Source: a virus
IMG/VR virus record: IMGVR_UViG_3300046008_000720
Location: 1 to 20,797 of that record
Reading direction: 5' to 3' (one strand)
Length of the DNA stretch: 20,797 bases
Part shown: positions 1-7,870 of the stretch, piece after piece
Position numbering within the stretch: the stretch's first letter is position 1
Layout of the letters: every line of letters starts with the position of its first letter
Made by a program: the position numbers and the translations under genes
The notes under the pieces: model-generated
The model's database searches: none
The model's input: only the letters and a program-made list of their open reading frames with translations
What the model was told of the DNA's origin: nothing

Positions 1-505
1 GTTCAGAATTCTGCGAGATCGGAGCCATTGCTGATGCTGCGCCACGTGGGGCTGTTACATCAATCATAGGAACGTCATAACGGCTTGATGATACAGAAAT
101 CGTGTTTGCTACCATACGGTTAAATAACGCAGTGTAGCTTGTATTATCTTCCACCAAGTTAGCATTCATGATTTCTAAAATAACACTTGGGAACATCATA
201 CGCCCAGTGATACCGTTACGAGCATCACCTTCGTTACGAGTAATCGCACCCATGTTGATTTCAGACGAGCCATCTAAAATAGATGCCATCGTAGGTGGTT
301 TGATGCCATACTGCGAATCCTGCTTAACATACATACCCGCTGAAGCCAAGATTTGCTCATAAGCTGTACCGTGTTCACCGTCTGTGTCAAACTTGTTATT
401 CAAATGCTGTGCAAGTGACATACCTTTTGCATCTGCATCTGCATAATCAGACATCGCAATGTCTACTTCATAACTTGCGCCATTTTTACCAATAATTTGT
501 GTCAT
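1..505 (-). CDS. Major capsid protein, N-terminal part (runs off the window)
   Basis: This is the first 168 codons of a protein that continues past the left edge. It starts with ATG at 505-503 behind a strong AAGGAGA ribosome site, 10 nt after the decoration-protein stop. The visible part begins MTQIIGKNGASYEV and contains soluble, Ala/Ser/Gly-rich stretches with no membrane segment. I call it the major capsid protein from its position: last visible gene of the order protease/scaffold, decoration protein, capsid, as in lambda and many other siphophages and myophages. No fold motif was checked, so the fold (HK97-like) is inferred from context. It could instead be another head protein, but an abundant structural protein directly after a decoration protein is most likely the shell subunit. 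The strong ribosome site fits high expression. Confidence 0.65.
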   Translation of the reverse strand, partial: MTQIIGKNGASYEVDIAMSDYADADAKGMSLAQHLNNKFDTDGEHGTAYEQILASAGMYVKQDSQYGIKPPTMASILDGSSEINMGAITRNEGDARNGITGRMMFPSVILEIMNANLVEDNTSYTALFNRMVANTISVSSSRYDVPMIDVTAPRGAASAMAPISQNSE

Positions 506-515
506 CGAATTCTCC

Positions 516-998
516 TTAGATTCTTTCGATTAAGATAACGTCATTCAACGCCGCAGCAGCTGATGGGTTTGAGTTTGTGAAATTGCGGATATATCGCCAG
601 CTTGCACGTGTCGTTGTATGTGTGTCTGTAATAACTACGCCTAATGTTTCAGTCGTGCCGACAGCAGGAGCTGTACCAGCCATAACGTAGGCACCATAGG
701 CAATTGCAGCGCCTGCTTTAACTGCACGGCGACCTTCACGTTGGATTGACGCTAGTGTCATCCCACCATTTACTGGAAATGGCTCAATTGCGGCTAAGAA
801 ACCATCAATCTCGTCACCTGAAGCGCACTCAACGAAACCGTTAGTACCACTGACCAAGCCTAATTTCATAGCACGACCTAAGTCTTTACCTGTGTATTGA
901 CCTGCACCTTTACCTGCTGCATCCAAAGTAACTACACCAACTGCTGCGGTTTCCCACGAACTGGTGACAATTAACTCTTCAAAATATGCTGTTGACAT
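516..998 (-). CDS. Putative capsid decoration (cement) protein
   Basis: 160 aa, ATG start with an AAGGGGAAA ribosome site 14 nt after the protease stop. The protein is rich in Gly, Ala, Thr and Val, with no membrane segment or signal peptide. Repeated short strand-like runs (for example AVGVVTLDAAGKG, YVMAGTAPAVG, LGVVITDTHT) suggest a beta-rich fold. Its place between the protease/scaffold gene and the putative capsid gene is that of lambda gpD and related head decoration proteins, which trim and stabilise the expanded shell. I see no diagnostic motif; the assignment rests on gene order, size and composition. It is longer than gpD (110 aa), closer to longer cement proteins. A minor capsid protein is the main alternative. 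Confidence 0.5.
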   Translation of the reverse strand: MSTAYFEELIVTSSWETAAVGVVTLDAAGKGAGQYTGKDLGRAMKLGLVSGTNGFVECASGDEIDGFLAAIEPFPVNGGMTLASIQREGRRAVKAGAAIAYGAYVMAGTAPAVGTTETLGVVITDTHTTTRASWRYIRNFTNSNPSAAAALNDVILIERI

Positions 999-1012
999 CT
1001 ATTTCCCCTTGA

Positions 1013-1531
1013 TTAAATTTTGGTTGCGCCAACCGCTCTCTTTTGAGCCGCTGACATTGTTACTTTTTCTTTTTCAGTAGAAGCTAATTCAGTTAAGCTA
1101 CCGACTGCGAAAGTGTTGTTGAACTCTTTACTAATGTTGCTGTACGTAGACAAAATCACTTCGTCACTCGCAGTAGCGAGATCCACACGACCACGCCCAA
1201 GACCCACGTTTCGTAAATTGATTGAATCTGCTGCAATTGCGCGTAACTGAGTGTGCGTAACATCGATTGTTTCCAATTTTGATTTCATCTCACGGTTATC
1301 TAACATCAAGGAAATCATCTTTTCGTTAGATTCTGCTAATTGCGCCTTGAAGAAATCTGATGCTTCTACAGGCGCTGGAGCTGGAGCTTCAGGTTCTGGA
1401 TCTTGCACATCTTCTGGTTCAACTACATCTTGTTCTATTACTTCATCTTCTGCATCAAGTGCAGCTTCCAACGACACACCTGCAGCTAATAAAGCTGCGG
1501 ATTTATCGCTTAAAACATTTTTACGTGCCAT
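1013..1531 (-). CDS. Predicted scaffold protein from an internal in-frame start (Nu3-like)
   Basis: An ATG at codon 281 of the protease gene (1531-1529) is preceded by AGAAGGA with about 6 nt spacing, a good ribosome site inside a coding region. Translation from it would give 172 aa beginning MARKNVLSDKSAALLAAGVS, with an acidic Asp/Glu/Pro-rich region, then a likely coiled coil (QLAESNEKMISLMLDNREMK) and a basic C-terminal end (AQKRAVGATKI). This is the nested-gene design of lambda C/Nu3, where the shared C-terminal part made alone is the scaffold. The ribosome site and frame are seen directly; expression as a separate product is inferred. Confidence 0.6.
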   Translation of the reverse strand: MARKNVLSDKSAALLAAGVSLEAALDAEDEVIEQDVVEPEDVQDPEPEAPAPAPVEASDFFKAQLAESNEKMISLMLDNREMKSKLETIDVTHTQLRAIAADSINLRNVGLGRGRVDLATASDEVILSTYSNISKEFNNTFAVGSLTELASTEKEKVTMSAAQKRAVGATKI

Positions 1532-2371
1532 ACAATTTCCTTCTGTTGATAAATTCATTCGACCAGAATCTTTACTAGACGCTGAAACCTTTTTTACTAA
1601 ACTTGATGTTAATTCCTCGAAGGTCGTGATTTTATCTACTAGACCTAAAGGAAGGGCTTCAAAGCCCAGCTGGGTTGAGCCATTTCCCCATATATCTGCC
1701 GTGTCCATAGACAAGCCTCTAAGTTGAGAAATGTTCGTTTTAAATTCCATGTAAAGTGTGTCAATCTTACTTTGGATTTCTGCTTTAGCTTCTGCAGATA
1801 ATACCTCGTATGGAGAGCCCATTGCCTTCCGCGAGGTGCTGCGAATCACGGTTGCAGTGACCCCATCCTGTTCCATTCGACCCACATACTGCATCGAAAT
1901 TGCTATGCAGCCAATGCTTCCGACTGTTGCAAGCCTTTCAGCATGAACAGTATCAGTTGAGCTTAATAACCAATACCCTGCTGAACACGCCTGGTTTTCT
2001 ACAAACCCTGTGATGGGCTTATGCTCGCTTGAAATCTTCTGGATTAAAGCGGCTACAGAAGAAATTCCCATAGCCGAGCCGCCAGGAGAATCCACGTTAA
2101 GCAGGATTTGTTTAATCTCAGGATCTTGCGCGGCTGTAATCAGGGTGTCCTTAATTACGTTATAGCCAATCACCCCAAACATGGCTGCGAAAGCTGGGGC
2201 TTCTGTTACAAGTGACCCTGAGATGGATATAACCCCCACCCCTTCATGTACAGATAAAAGACCATAGTCTGCGGGGTCAAAGTTACTCGCACTTGCCAGT
2301 TCAATCTTTGCAAGGTTTATTTCTACTTCGCGGTAGTTGTTTTCACTACCCAACCAAATCTCTGTGTTCAT
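1013..2371 (-). CDS. Prohead protease (S49/SppA family) fused to scaffold domain
   Basis: 452 aa. Residues about 40-250 form an S49-family serine peptidase: the strand and oxyanion segment ILLNVDSPGGSAMG (89-102), the nucleophile in QACSAGYW (Ser130), the TVGSIG segment (149-154), and SRKAMGSP with Lys182, which matches the lysine of the Ser-Lys dyad in SppA-type enzymes. The C-terminal part (from about 281) is acidic with a long Glu/Ala/Pro linker and a helical segment, as in scaffold domains. The layout equals lambda gpC, which carries Nu3 in its 3' part. The protease degrades scaffold during head maturation. The start codon overlaps the HNH stop (ATGA), and the ribosome site AAGGAAAAG lies inside the last codons of the HNH gene, so the two genes are translationally coupled. 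Confidence 0.85.
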   Translation of the reverse strand: MNTEIWLGSENNYREVEINLAKIELASASNFDPADYGLLSVHEGVGVISISGSLVTEAPAFAAMFGVIGYNVIKDTLITAAQDPEIKQILLNVDSPGGSAMGISSVAALIQKISSEHKPITGFVENQACSAGYWLLSSTDTVHAERLATVGSIGCIAISMQYVGRMEQDGVTATVIRSTSRKAMGSPYEVLSAEAKAEIQSKIDTLYMEFKTNISQLRGLSMDTADIWGNGSTQLGFEALPLGLVDKITTFEELTSSLVKKVSASSKDSGRMNLSTEGNCMARKNVLSDKSAALLAAGVSLEAALDAEDEVIEQDVVEPEDVQDPEPEAPAPAPVEASDFFKAQLAESNEKMISLMLDNREMKSKLETIDVTHTQLRAIAADSINLRNVGLGRGRVDLATASDEVILSTYSNISKEFNNTFAVGSLTELASTEKEKVTMSAAQKRAVGATKI

Positions 2372-3288
2372 TCTTTTCCTTTATAAACTTCTGGCATCTT
2401 TGATCCTTTTCGTAAATTATCTTTAGCCCAAAGTGGCTGTAAATTTGTGTAATGGTTTAGTCTGATTACATCTTCTTCTGTTTTAGCTGAAGCTAAGGGT
2501 ATTTTATGATCAATGTGCCATTCTGACCGATTTTCCCATGACATCCCTTGTTGAAAACTGACCTCTAAATGCTGCATCAGCTCTTGATAACTACAACCAA
2601 GAATTTGTTCCGTACTGCTTCCCTTTGCGACCACGCTCCGTCTAAGAGCGTCATGTATGAAAGACCTAGTCTGGAGTTTAAACTTGAACAAGGGGTCACT
2701 CTCTTTGCGTTTCTTCCTGTATTCACTATCGTACTTTAGTCTTGCATCTTTAGTGGCTAGAACCCATTTCTTGCGAGTTTCCTCAGTCCGTTCTTTAGTG
2801 TTAGCCATGTAAGTTTTTCTACAGATTTTACATTCGCTGTTCACTCCCAGTGGTTTTGTCCTGTTCCGTTGGAAATTACTTAACAGTTGCTCGACGTTAC
2901 ATACAGTACAGAATTTATGCCCTTCTGCTGGTTTAGGTGTGATCTTATCCTTTTCTTTTCTAGCAGCATCTCTCTTAGCTTTTACTTTTTCGGATGAGCG
3001 GTCTCGGATGGTTTTTAGTTTTTCTGGGTTTTCTTGATAATACTTCTTCTTTCTTTCTGCGATTTTTGAGGCACTATTCTTTGTATAATCCCGTTTTTCT
3101 GCAAGAATATCTTCTCGGTGTTCTGCGTAGTACTCTTTTCGCTGGGATTGAATGCGCTCTTTATTATCTTTGTTATACTGTTGACAGCAAGATACACACT
3201 TTGGTTGTCTACCGTCCCTATATTTCTTTGCTCTATAAAACATAGCTTCAGGTTTAACTTCTTTACACGTTGTACAAACTTTTGTCAT
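2368..3288 (-). CDS. HNH homing-type endonuclease with two zinc-knuckle repeats
   Basis: 306 aa from the ATG at 3288, chosen because GGAG lies 8 nt upstream. A longer frame to 3390 has no such site and its first codon overlaps a -10 box. Two N-terminal-half modules of the type CxxC...F...CxxC are visible (VCTTC...KCVSC and FCTVC...ECKIC), separated by a Lys/Tyr/Glu-rich helical linker. The C-terminal nuclease motif is WHIDHKIPLAS followed by NHYTNLQPLWAKDN and LRKG, the usual phage HNH pattern. Such enzymes are mostly free-standing mobile genes. It sits alone between the lysis cassette and the protease gene and supplies that gene's ribosome site, so it looks like an insertion that has become coupled to the head operon. 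A packaging-associated HNH is possible but less likely, because it is far from the terminase. Confidence 0.85.
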   Translation of the reverse strand: MTKVCTTCKEVKPEAMFYRAKKYRDGRQPKCVSCCQQYNKDNKERIQSQRKEYYAEHREDILAEKRDYTKNSASKIAERKKKYYQENPEKLKTIRDRSSEKVKAKRDAARKEKDKITPKPAEGHKFCTVCNVEQLLSNFQRNRTKPLGVNSECKICRKTYMANTKERTEETRKKWVLATKDARLKYDSEYRKKRKESDPLFKFKLQTRSFIHDALRRSVVAKGSSTEQILGCSYQELMQHLEVSFQQGMSWENRSEWHIDHKIPLASAKTEEDVIRLNHYTNLQPLWAKDNLRKGSKMPEVYKGKE

Positions 3289-3388
3289 TTCAGATTCTCC
3301 AGAACCAAATCTACCAGAATAAAAAGATAGCACAGCAAGGTAATCTGGTTTACCTGTTCGGGTTGCATTCCCTAGCTGTACTGTGTTC

Positions 3389-3397
3389 ATTATATCA
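3389..3397 (-). promoter_or_regulatory. Extended -10 promoter ahead of the HNH/protease/capsid genes
   Basis: On the minus strand the sequence reads TGATATAAT, a perfect extended -10 (TGnTATAAT), ending about 100 nt upstream of the chosen HNH start. No good -35 is seen at 15-18 bp, which extended -10 promoters can tolerate. It would serve the HNH, protease, decoration and capsid genes. The first 34 codons of the longer HNH frame would then be untranslated leader. The sequence is seen; activity is inferred. Confidence 0.5.
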
Positions 3398-3423
3398 CAA
3401 ATCCTTGACTTAACATCCAGTGC

Positions 3424-3828
3424 TTAACTCTCGTCTCTTGCAACAAGTCTTCTTTCAACTTGTGAATTATGTGGTGCATCATTAGACCTTCCTGCCATAT
3501 ATAAATTGTCCATGCGTTCATGAACTCGTGTGAATAAGCAGTCAATGTCTTCCTTTAATTCTTCACGCAACCCATTGAATACTTTGTCTAAATCTTCTCG
3601 TTTGATACTAGTTGTTTTAAGAATCTCCAAGTCCGTCTTCATCTCTTGGATTTTCTCACCCTGCTTATCAATCCGTGAGGAATTATCTTTATGCTTACGG
3701 TCTAAGTCCCCGATTTTATCCGTAGCCATTGACTTAACCGTATTGATAAACCAGGCTAAAATTGCTACAACTGTTCCGATTGCTAGTTCTGACATAAATT
3801 CTGTGTCTAGTGAGAATCCATCGTGCAT
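3424..3828 (-). CDS. Membrane-anchored coiled-coil protein of the lysis cassette (spanin- or XhlA-like)
   Basis: 134 aa, ATG with GAGG 8 nt upstream, 3 nt after the holin-like stop. Residues about 14-32 (SELAIGTVVAILAWFINTV) form a single membrane segment. Residues about 35-110 are strongly charged heptad-like sequence (RKHKDNSSRIDKQGEKIQEM and onward), a probable coiled coil. The tail is polar and basic. The order endolysin, holin-like, then an N-terminally anchored coiled coil fits an inner-membrane spanin such as Rz. I see no outer-membrane lipoprotein partner nested in it, so a haemolysin XhlA-like holin accessory is equally possible. I did not find a motif that decides between them. Confidence 0.45.
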   Translation of the reverse strand: MHDGFSLDTEFMSELAIGTVVAILAWFINTVKSMATDKIGDLDRKHKDNSSRIDKQGEKIQEMKTDLEILKTTSIKREDLDKVFNGLREELKEDIDCLFTRVHERMDNLYMAGRSNDAPHNSQVERRLVARDES

Positions 3829-3831
3829 GGG

Positions 3832-4077
3832 TTAACCCTCTGTAATGAAATTGTGAACACCCATTACACCTAAAAAGAACGTGAGTATTGCTACCATGTC
3901 TTCTGCAGGAAAGTGTAATTGGGTGGCGATGAACGGGATAATAGCAAATATGCCTCTCTGCGATCCCTGCTCTGAAAGTTTATTTTTGATCTTTTCCCAC
4001 ACGCTAGGCTGTGGGACTGGTTGCTGTTCCGCCAGAATGTCTTTGATCAAACTTTCCAAAACGATTCTGTCTACCAT
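3832..4077 (-). CDS. Holin-like small membrane protein
   Basis: 81 aa. The N-terminal 35 residues are polar and end in a basic stretch (WEKIKNKLSEQGSQRG). Two short hydrophobic segments follow, about residues 43-54 (IFAIIPFIATQL) and 60-76 (DMVAILTFFLGVMGVHN), separated by HFPAE. The pattern of a basic segment, hydrophobic segment, 'PxE' turn, second hydrophobic segment and short polar tail is common in small phage holins. The start overlaps the endolysin stop by 7 nt (ATGGTAG) with no clear ribosome site of its own, so translation is probably coupled to the endolysin. The assignment rests on topology, size and its place next to the endolysin. Confidence 0.6.
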   Translation of the reverse strand: MVDRIVLESLIKDILAEQQPVPQPSVWEKIKNKLSEQGSQRGIFAIIPFIATQLHFPAEDMVAILTFFLGVMGVHNFITEG

Positions 4078-4418
4078 CGGATGGGTTTGGAGCTGAATTT
4101 TCTAACGTCAACATGGACGAAAGTGGGGTAGATTCCCATACCGCCGATTTTAAAGTTCTTCTCTAAAAACGCAGCAAGTTGTTTGGGGGATTTTGACTTT
4201 ATGTGGATGTCAGCGGCTTTACCTAATAGGTGTTGTGACTTAGGTTTTCCACCGCATTTTTTATTATGGACTTCACAACGGTATGCTGATGTAAGGAAAA
4301 TCGGTTCCCCTAGCTTCTCTCTGATTGATTCGAGAAGGACTAATAACTCTTGTGTTACCCCATTAACTCCACAGTGGTGGCAGGATAACTCTTTTGTTTT
4401 GAAGTGTTTACTTTCCAT
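4071..4418 (-). CDS. Endolysin, peptidase M15 family (peptidoglycan endopeptidase)
   Basis: 115 aa from the ATG at 4418. It has the M15A-type metal site: Arg47 in TSAYRC, His63 and Asp70 in SQHLLGKAADIH (pattern SxHxxGxAxD), and His102 in FVHVDVR. These bind zinc in the VanY/L-alanyl-D-glutamate peptidase and carboxypeptidase fold used by several phage endolysins. No signal peptide is present, so it needs a holin, which follows directly. A GTG two codons upstream is excluded as start, because it lies 2 nt from the -10 box at 4427-4432 and would not be in the transcript. There is no ribosome site before the ATG; see the promoter entry. Cys13/Cys16/Cys48/Cys55 are extra cysteines near the fold core. 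Confidence 0.88.
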   Translation of the reverse strand: MESKHFKTKELSCHHCGVNGVTQELLVLLESIREKLGEPIFLTSAYRCEVHNKKCGGKPKSQHLLGKAADIHIKSKSPKQLAAFLEKNFKIGGMGIYPTFVHVDVRKFSSKPIRW

Positions 4419-4426
4419 TTGCACGC

Positions 4427-4453
4427 ATTATACCAGAAGTTTCGTCAAGTCAA
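4427..4453 (-). promoter_or_regulatory. Promoter of the lysis genes giving a leaderless mRNA
   Basis: On the minus strand, between the portal stop and the endolysin ATG, the sequence has TTGACT (4453-4448), a 15-bp spacer, and TATAAT (4432-4427) with the extended -10 TG (TGGTATAAT). Only 8 nt separate the -10 box from the ATG, so the usual start point falls 0-3 nt before the start codon. No Shine-Dalgarno sequence could fit in the transcript. The boxes are seen; the leaderless transcript is inferred. Confidence 0.6.
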
Positions 4454-4461
4454 CAGGATAA

Positions 4462-5919
4462 TTAAGGCTTAACCTTATTATTTCCACCCGCCGACTTAGG
4501 TGCTTTATTCGTACTCGATTGTTTCGTAGCAGGATTAGCGTCTGTGTTAGTTTTAAGAATGTCTTGTGTTTGGTTGTTCAAGAATTGCGTACCTGATAAA
4601 GGCTTGAATCCTGCTGACAATTCACCCGTACCTAAAATAGCTGCTGCTTCACTATCAGAAATAAACCCGTAGCTTAACTGCTCGAGTATCCGTGTTTGAG
4701 CCATCATCTTAAAACTTTCAAGCTCTTCTTTCGGACGTAGCGCAATTGAATTAAACTTGGCTACTACGTACCCCTCAAACCCAATTAGTCGGCATGCTAG
4801 AGTCAAAGCTCTTGATAAAACCGTCTCAACAGGTTGCTGCATTCCAGCCGCTTGCTGGATAAATAATAAGCTTTCAGTTGATGCGGTATTCTGCGTGCCT
4901 GTGCCCTTGCCTATGACTGATTGTGGTACTTTCAATGCAGTTGCAAGGATAGAGTCAATAATACCCACCAAGCCCGTGTAATCGCCTGACGCACCTATCT
5001 GTGAATTCAAGTAATCCGTCTCAATGTTAGAGAACGTGACAATTGCACTTTCAGGAGATAGTTTCTCAATCTCACTAATCACACTTTGGCGTACTGATTC
5101 AACCCATGCCTCTAATTTATCCGCATCACCTCGCACTGCTGCAGGTGCTGATTTGATAATGTCTTCATAGTTAATTTTAACTGTTAACCGACTATGACCT
5201 GAGCGTTCAACAGATCTGCGAATGTCCTGCACAACTTCAGCATGGAATATCGCTGAGTTGATTGCTGGCTCGATTGGGGAATATGTGTACGCCGTTGTGG
5301 GGTCAAAGTCTAACGCAGCATAAAAGAAAGTCGGAACATCAAGGTCGATGTTTCCTTTCTGTGATGAGTATCTGGGAATCAAGTTTTGTGTAATTCCGTC
5401 CGCTTTGGTTGATACTACAAACTGCATCTTTTCAGTAGATGCTGGCTTTAGTGAGTAAGGCAACCTTGCTTTGTCCAAGACTAACTCAGCAGCACATGAC
5501 CCTGTCAGTACCACTCCTCGTAGTAACGTTTCCAAAACACCTGCGATTGACTGTCTACCGTCATACCCCGTAGTGTAATCAAACTGGGTTTCTAGTCGGT
5601 TGAGAATAGAGCGTAATAGCGTTGACCCTTCTGGGGATAACTGATGCGTTGCATCGTAGACCCTATAACTTAGTCCCGAGTTTGCAATCCGTACCATCGC
5701 TGAAACAGTTGCGGATACGTCAGGATTCGTCCGTGCCAGTTGTCTAATAGCCTCAAGCTCATTTCCAGAAGCCCTTAACTGAGACACATCCTTGTTAAAA
5801 TAACTCGTATTCGTATTTGTTAACTTTGCTCCACCAGTTTTACCTGTTGTTACATCTGGTGTTTGTACACCTACTACTAACTTTTTTACTTTAACCGTTG
5901 TATCTATTGTATTTGCCAT
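4462..5919 (-). CDS. Portal protein
   Basis: 485 aa. The protein sits directly after the large terminase, with the terminase stop and this start overlapping by one base (TAATG), so translation is probably coupled. Features typical of portals: an N-terminal region with scattered basic residues, 'ARTNPDVSATVSAMVRIA' (residues about 62-80; the 'NP.V...V..i...' segment precedes the clip/wing region in many portals), a central region with PIEPAINSAIFHAEVVQDI, then PQSVIGKGTGTQNTASTES and a long helical stem region, and a low-complexity Asn/Thr/Lys/Ser tail. It would form the dodecameric head vertex and DNA channel. The call rests on gene order, length and these segments. I do not see a minor-head-protein fusion. 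Confidence 0.8.
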   Translation of the reverse strand: MANTIDTTVKVKKLVVGVQTPDVTTGKTGGAKLTNTNTSYFNKDVSQLRASGNELEAIRQLARTNPDVSATVSAMVRIANSGLSYRVYDATHQLSPEGSTLLRSILNRLETQFDYTTGYDGRQSIAGVLETLLRGVVLTGSCAAELVLDKARLPYSLKPASTEKMQFVVSTKADGITQNLIPRYSSQKGNIDLDVPTFFYAALDFDPTTAYTYSPIEPAINSAIFHAEVVQDIRRSVERSGHSRLTVKINYEDIIKSAPAAVRGDADKLEAWVESVRQSVISEIEKLSPESAIVTFSNIETDYLNSQIGASGDYTGLVGIIDSILATALKVPQSVIGKGTGTQNTASTESLLFIQQAAGMQQPVETVLSRALTLACRLIGFEGYVVAKFNSIALRPKEELESFKMMAQTRILEQLSYGFISDSEAAAILGTGELSAGFKPLSGTQFLNNQTQDILKTNTDANPATKQSSTNKAPKSAGGNNKVKP

Positions 5920-7667
5920 TAACTTCTACCATCCTGATTTTTATACTGTTTACCCACAAACGCTTGCGCTATTGTAGCACGGGGACTGAAATTTGTGTAG
6001 GCTCCAGTTTCCACCATGCTGCCTGCAATTTGTAAATAGTTCAATGCGTGGAAATAATGATCAGCTGAAATCTTTTGCCACTTCTCCGTTAACTTTCCTT
6101 CCGTATCCGTTCTCTCAACACGCTTCATACCTTGTAAGTGTTTTGATAATGTTTCATTCTCTGGGAAAGAAGCAAACTTAACCTTACCTGTATTCACCTG
6201 CTTCACAAGAAAGTCTAGGGACTTAGTCCGATTAAGACTAACTATCCAGTCACTCTCATTCACCTTGTGTGATGGCATGTTTCTATCTGTTAACGTGTAC
6301 ATAGCAGGCATTACCATACCGTCAGGAAACTGGTGCTGAATCTTAATCACGGTATCCCAGAAAGGCGCACTATCTATTATCGCTTGTACCACATTGAACT
6401 GCTTAAACCGCTCAACCACTGTGAGAAACAAGTTATCTACATTGTTACCGTCTACACGTATTTGCTCCGCCCATATCACATGAAGTTCTTCAACACCATT
6501 CACATTCATAGGCTTGCCAATTAACAGCCATGACGTTTTACCTATATCAAGCCCAGCTACACAACCATTTACATTACTTCCTGGCATTACAGGATTAAGC
6601 GTTGTGTTGTCCCGAACAGCACTTGGTAAAATTGAGTTACTCGAAGAATCATGCGGTAAGCCAAGGACGAAGTTGTAAAAATGCCCTTGCTCCTCCATAA
6701 AGTTTATCCTTTTTCTCAGGATTGACTCTGCACTATGATACTCAGGCAAATCAAATGGGTTTACAGAAAAGCCCTCAGTGTGCTTAACGCTTGGGTTTTC
6801 TGCTACCCACTCACGGTAATCAGGCTGTAGGTTTTCTTTCGTTATGACATTTTTACAACTAGGGCATAGTAACTGGGCAGTAGATAAAAGACCTCTCTCA
6901 TCCAAATCAAGTACGTCTACATACGAAATTTCGTGCATGCTTCTGTCATACCCCTGCACGACCACGTTATCAAGGAATGATGGGTTTGACCATTCACCAC
7001 AATGCTTACATTTGACTAAACGATACTGTTTATTCGACTGCTCAAACATAGCAGAAATCCCCACCCCTATTAAGGAAGGTGTTGATAACTGTCTACGTAT
7101 TCCACGCACGTTTAATTCCTCATTCTTGAACTTTGAGTGAGTTAATCGAGATTCCGCAGTAACTAAATTTTCAGCATTACAGAAATCGATCTCATCAATC
7201 ACAAGAAAATCCGTGGCAACCGAAATAACTGCCTTTTGTGACCCACTCATGTGTAATTGGGACGTACCAAGCATCTTAAACGCCGCGTTATCATTACCTG
7301 CCTGCATAATTCCAGACAAATACTTACTATCTCGGATAATTGGCTCAATTCTGGACTTAGAAAACCTCAATGCTTCACTTACCGTAGGTAGTATGTACAT
7401 TGCAGTCGTATCTGATTGCACAGCTAAGAACGCTAGTACAAGACGTGCAGACATTTCAGATAATCCACACTGGGAGGGCTTAATTACCGCTTGATTGGGA
7501 CTTTTCGAGTTTATGATGGGTATTTGGTACTCATGCTCTAAAAATGAGAACTTTGAGCCATTTAATGACGTATTTTGGACTAACCAGTCAGATAATCGCC
7601 CTAAAGAGGACGTTCTTGCTACAGTATCACGTAATCTGCTTAAAAACTCACGGCTTATCTTATCCAT
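5919..7667 (-). CDS. terL: Terminase large subunit (lambda gpA family)
   Basis: 582 aa from the ATG at 7667. That start has AGGA upstream and overlaps the previous stop by 13 nt; a longer frame to 7700 lacks a ribosome site. The ATPase shows a deviant Walker A around KPSQCGLSE (63-71) as in gpA-type terminases and a Walker B FLVIDEID (154-161). A zinc-ribbon-like insert has Cys220/Cys223 (CKHC) and Cys268/Cys271 (CPSC). The nuclease domain starts at GLDIGKTS (372-379, Asp374) with a further acidic site in AIIDSAPFWD. It cuts concatemeric DNA and drives packaging through the portal encoded next. The gpA-type relation suggests cos-type or similar packaging, but no cos site is seen here. Confidence 0.9.
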   Translation of the reverse strand: MDKISREFLSRLRDTVARTSSLGRLSDWLVQNTSLNGSKFSFLEHEYQIPIINSKSPNQAVIKPSQCGLSEMSARLVLAFLAVQSDTTAMYILPTVSEALRFSKSRIEPIIRDSKYLSGIMQAGNDNAAFKMLGTSQLHMSGSQKAVISVATDFLVIDEIDFCNAENLVTAESRLTHSKFKNEELNVRGIRRQLSTPSLIGVGISAMFEQSNKQYRLVKCKHCGEWSNPSFLDNVVVQGYDRSMHEISYVDVLDLDERGLLSTAQLLCPSCKNVITKENLQPDYREWVAENPSVKHTEGFSVNPFDLPEYHSAESILRKRINFMEEQGHFYNFVLGLPHDSSSNSILPSAVRDNTTLNPVMPGSNVNGCVAGLDIGKTSWLLIGKPMNVNGVEELHVIWAEQIRVDGNNVDNLFLTVVERFKQFNVVQAIIDSAPFWDTVIKIQHQFPDGMVMPAMYTLTDRNMPSHKVNESDWIVSLNRTKSLDFLVKQVNTGKVKFASFPENETLSKHLQGMKRVERTDTEGKLTEKWQKISADHYFHALNYLQIAGSMVETGAYTNFSPRATIAQAFVGKQYKNQDGRS

Positions 7668-7870
7668 TTCCGCATCCTTGCCTCTTCCAGCTTCGCACAC
7701 TCAATACACATTGATGCGTTAATGGCTTTCACACGCTCAGGAGGTATCGTTTCACCACAGTCCTCACAGATTCCATCAGACAATACGTAACGCGCATTCC
7801 CTAACTGGACACGTATCGCTATTTCTGTGTCGCGTAACTGCGCCTCTTGAGATTTTTCGATGTCATCCAT
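7655..7870 (-). CDS. TraR/DksA-family zinc-finger protein
   Basis: 71 aa from the ATG at 7870, which overlaps the previous stop by 8 nt. A longer frame to 7924 exists, but only this ATG has an AGAG-type ribosome site close by. The C4 zinc finger is CEDC (Cys35, Cys38) and CIEC (Cys55, Cys58), with ETIPPERVKAINAS between them, the signature of TraR/DksA C4 fingers ('IPxxRl.a.P.a..Ci.C'). TraR-like proteins bind in the RNA polymerase secondary channel and mimic DksA plus ppGpp. The coiled-coil N-terminal part is short, with DDIEKSQ at the start, as in TraR. Its place between the small-terminase-like region and the large terminase is shared with several lambdoid and P2-like phages. It could reprogramme host promoters late in infection. 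Confidence 0.8.
   Translation of the reverse strand: MDDIEKSQEAQLRDTEIAIRVQLGNARYVLSDGICEDCGETIPPERVKAINASMCIECAKLEEARMRKWIR

Noticed and set aside
1251-1727. Serine- and alanine-rich plus-strand frame opposite the protease gene
   Set aside because: Antisense shadow of the acidic scaffold linker; no ribosome site.
3289-3390. Extra 34 N-terminal codons on the HNH gene
   Set aside because: The first ATG overlaps a -10 box (TATAATG), and the next in-frame ATG has a proper ribosome site. The extension does not look like the rest of the protein.
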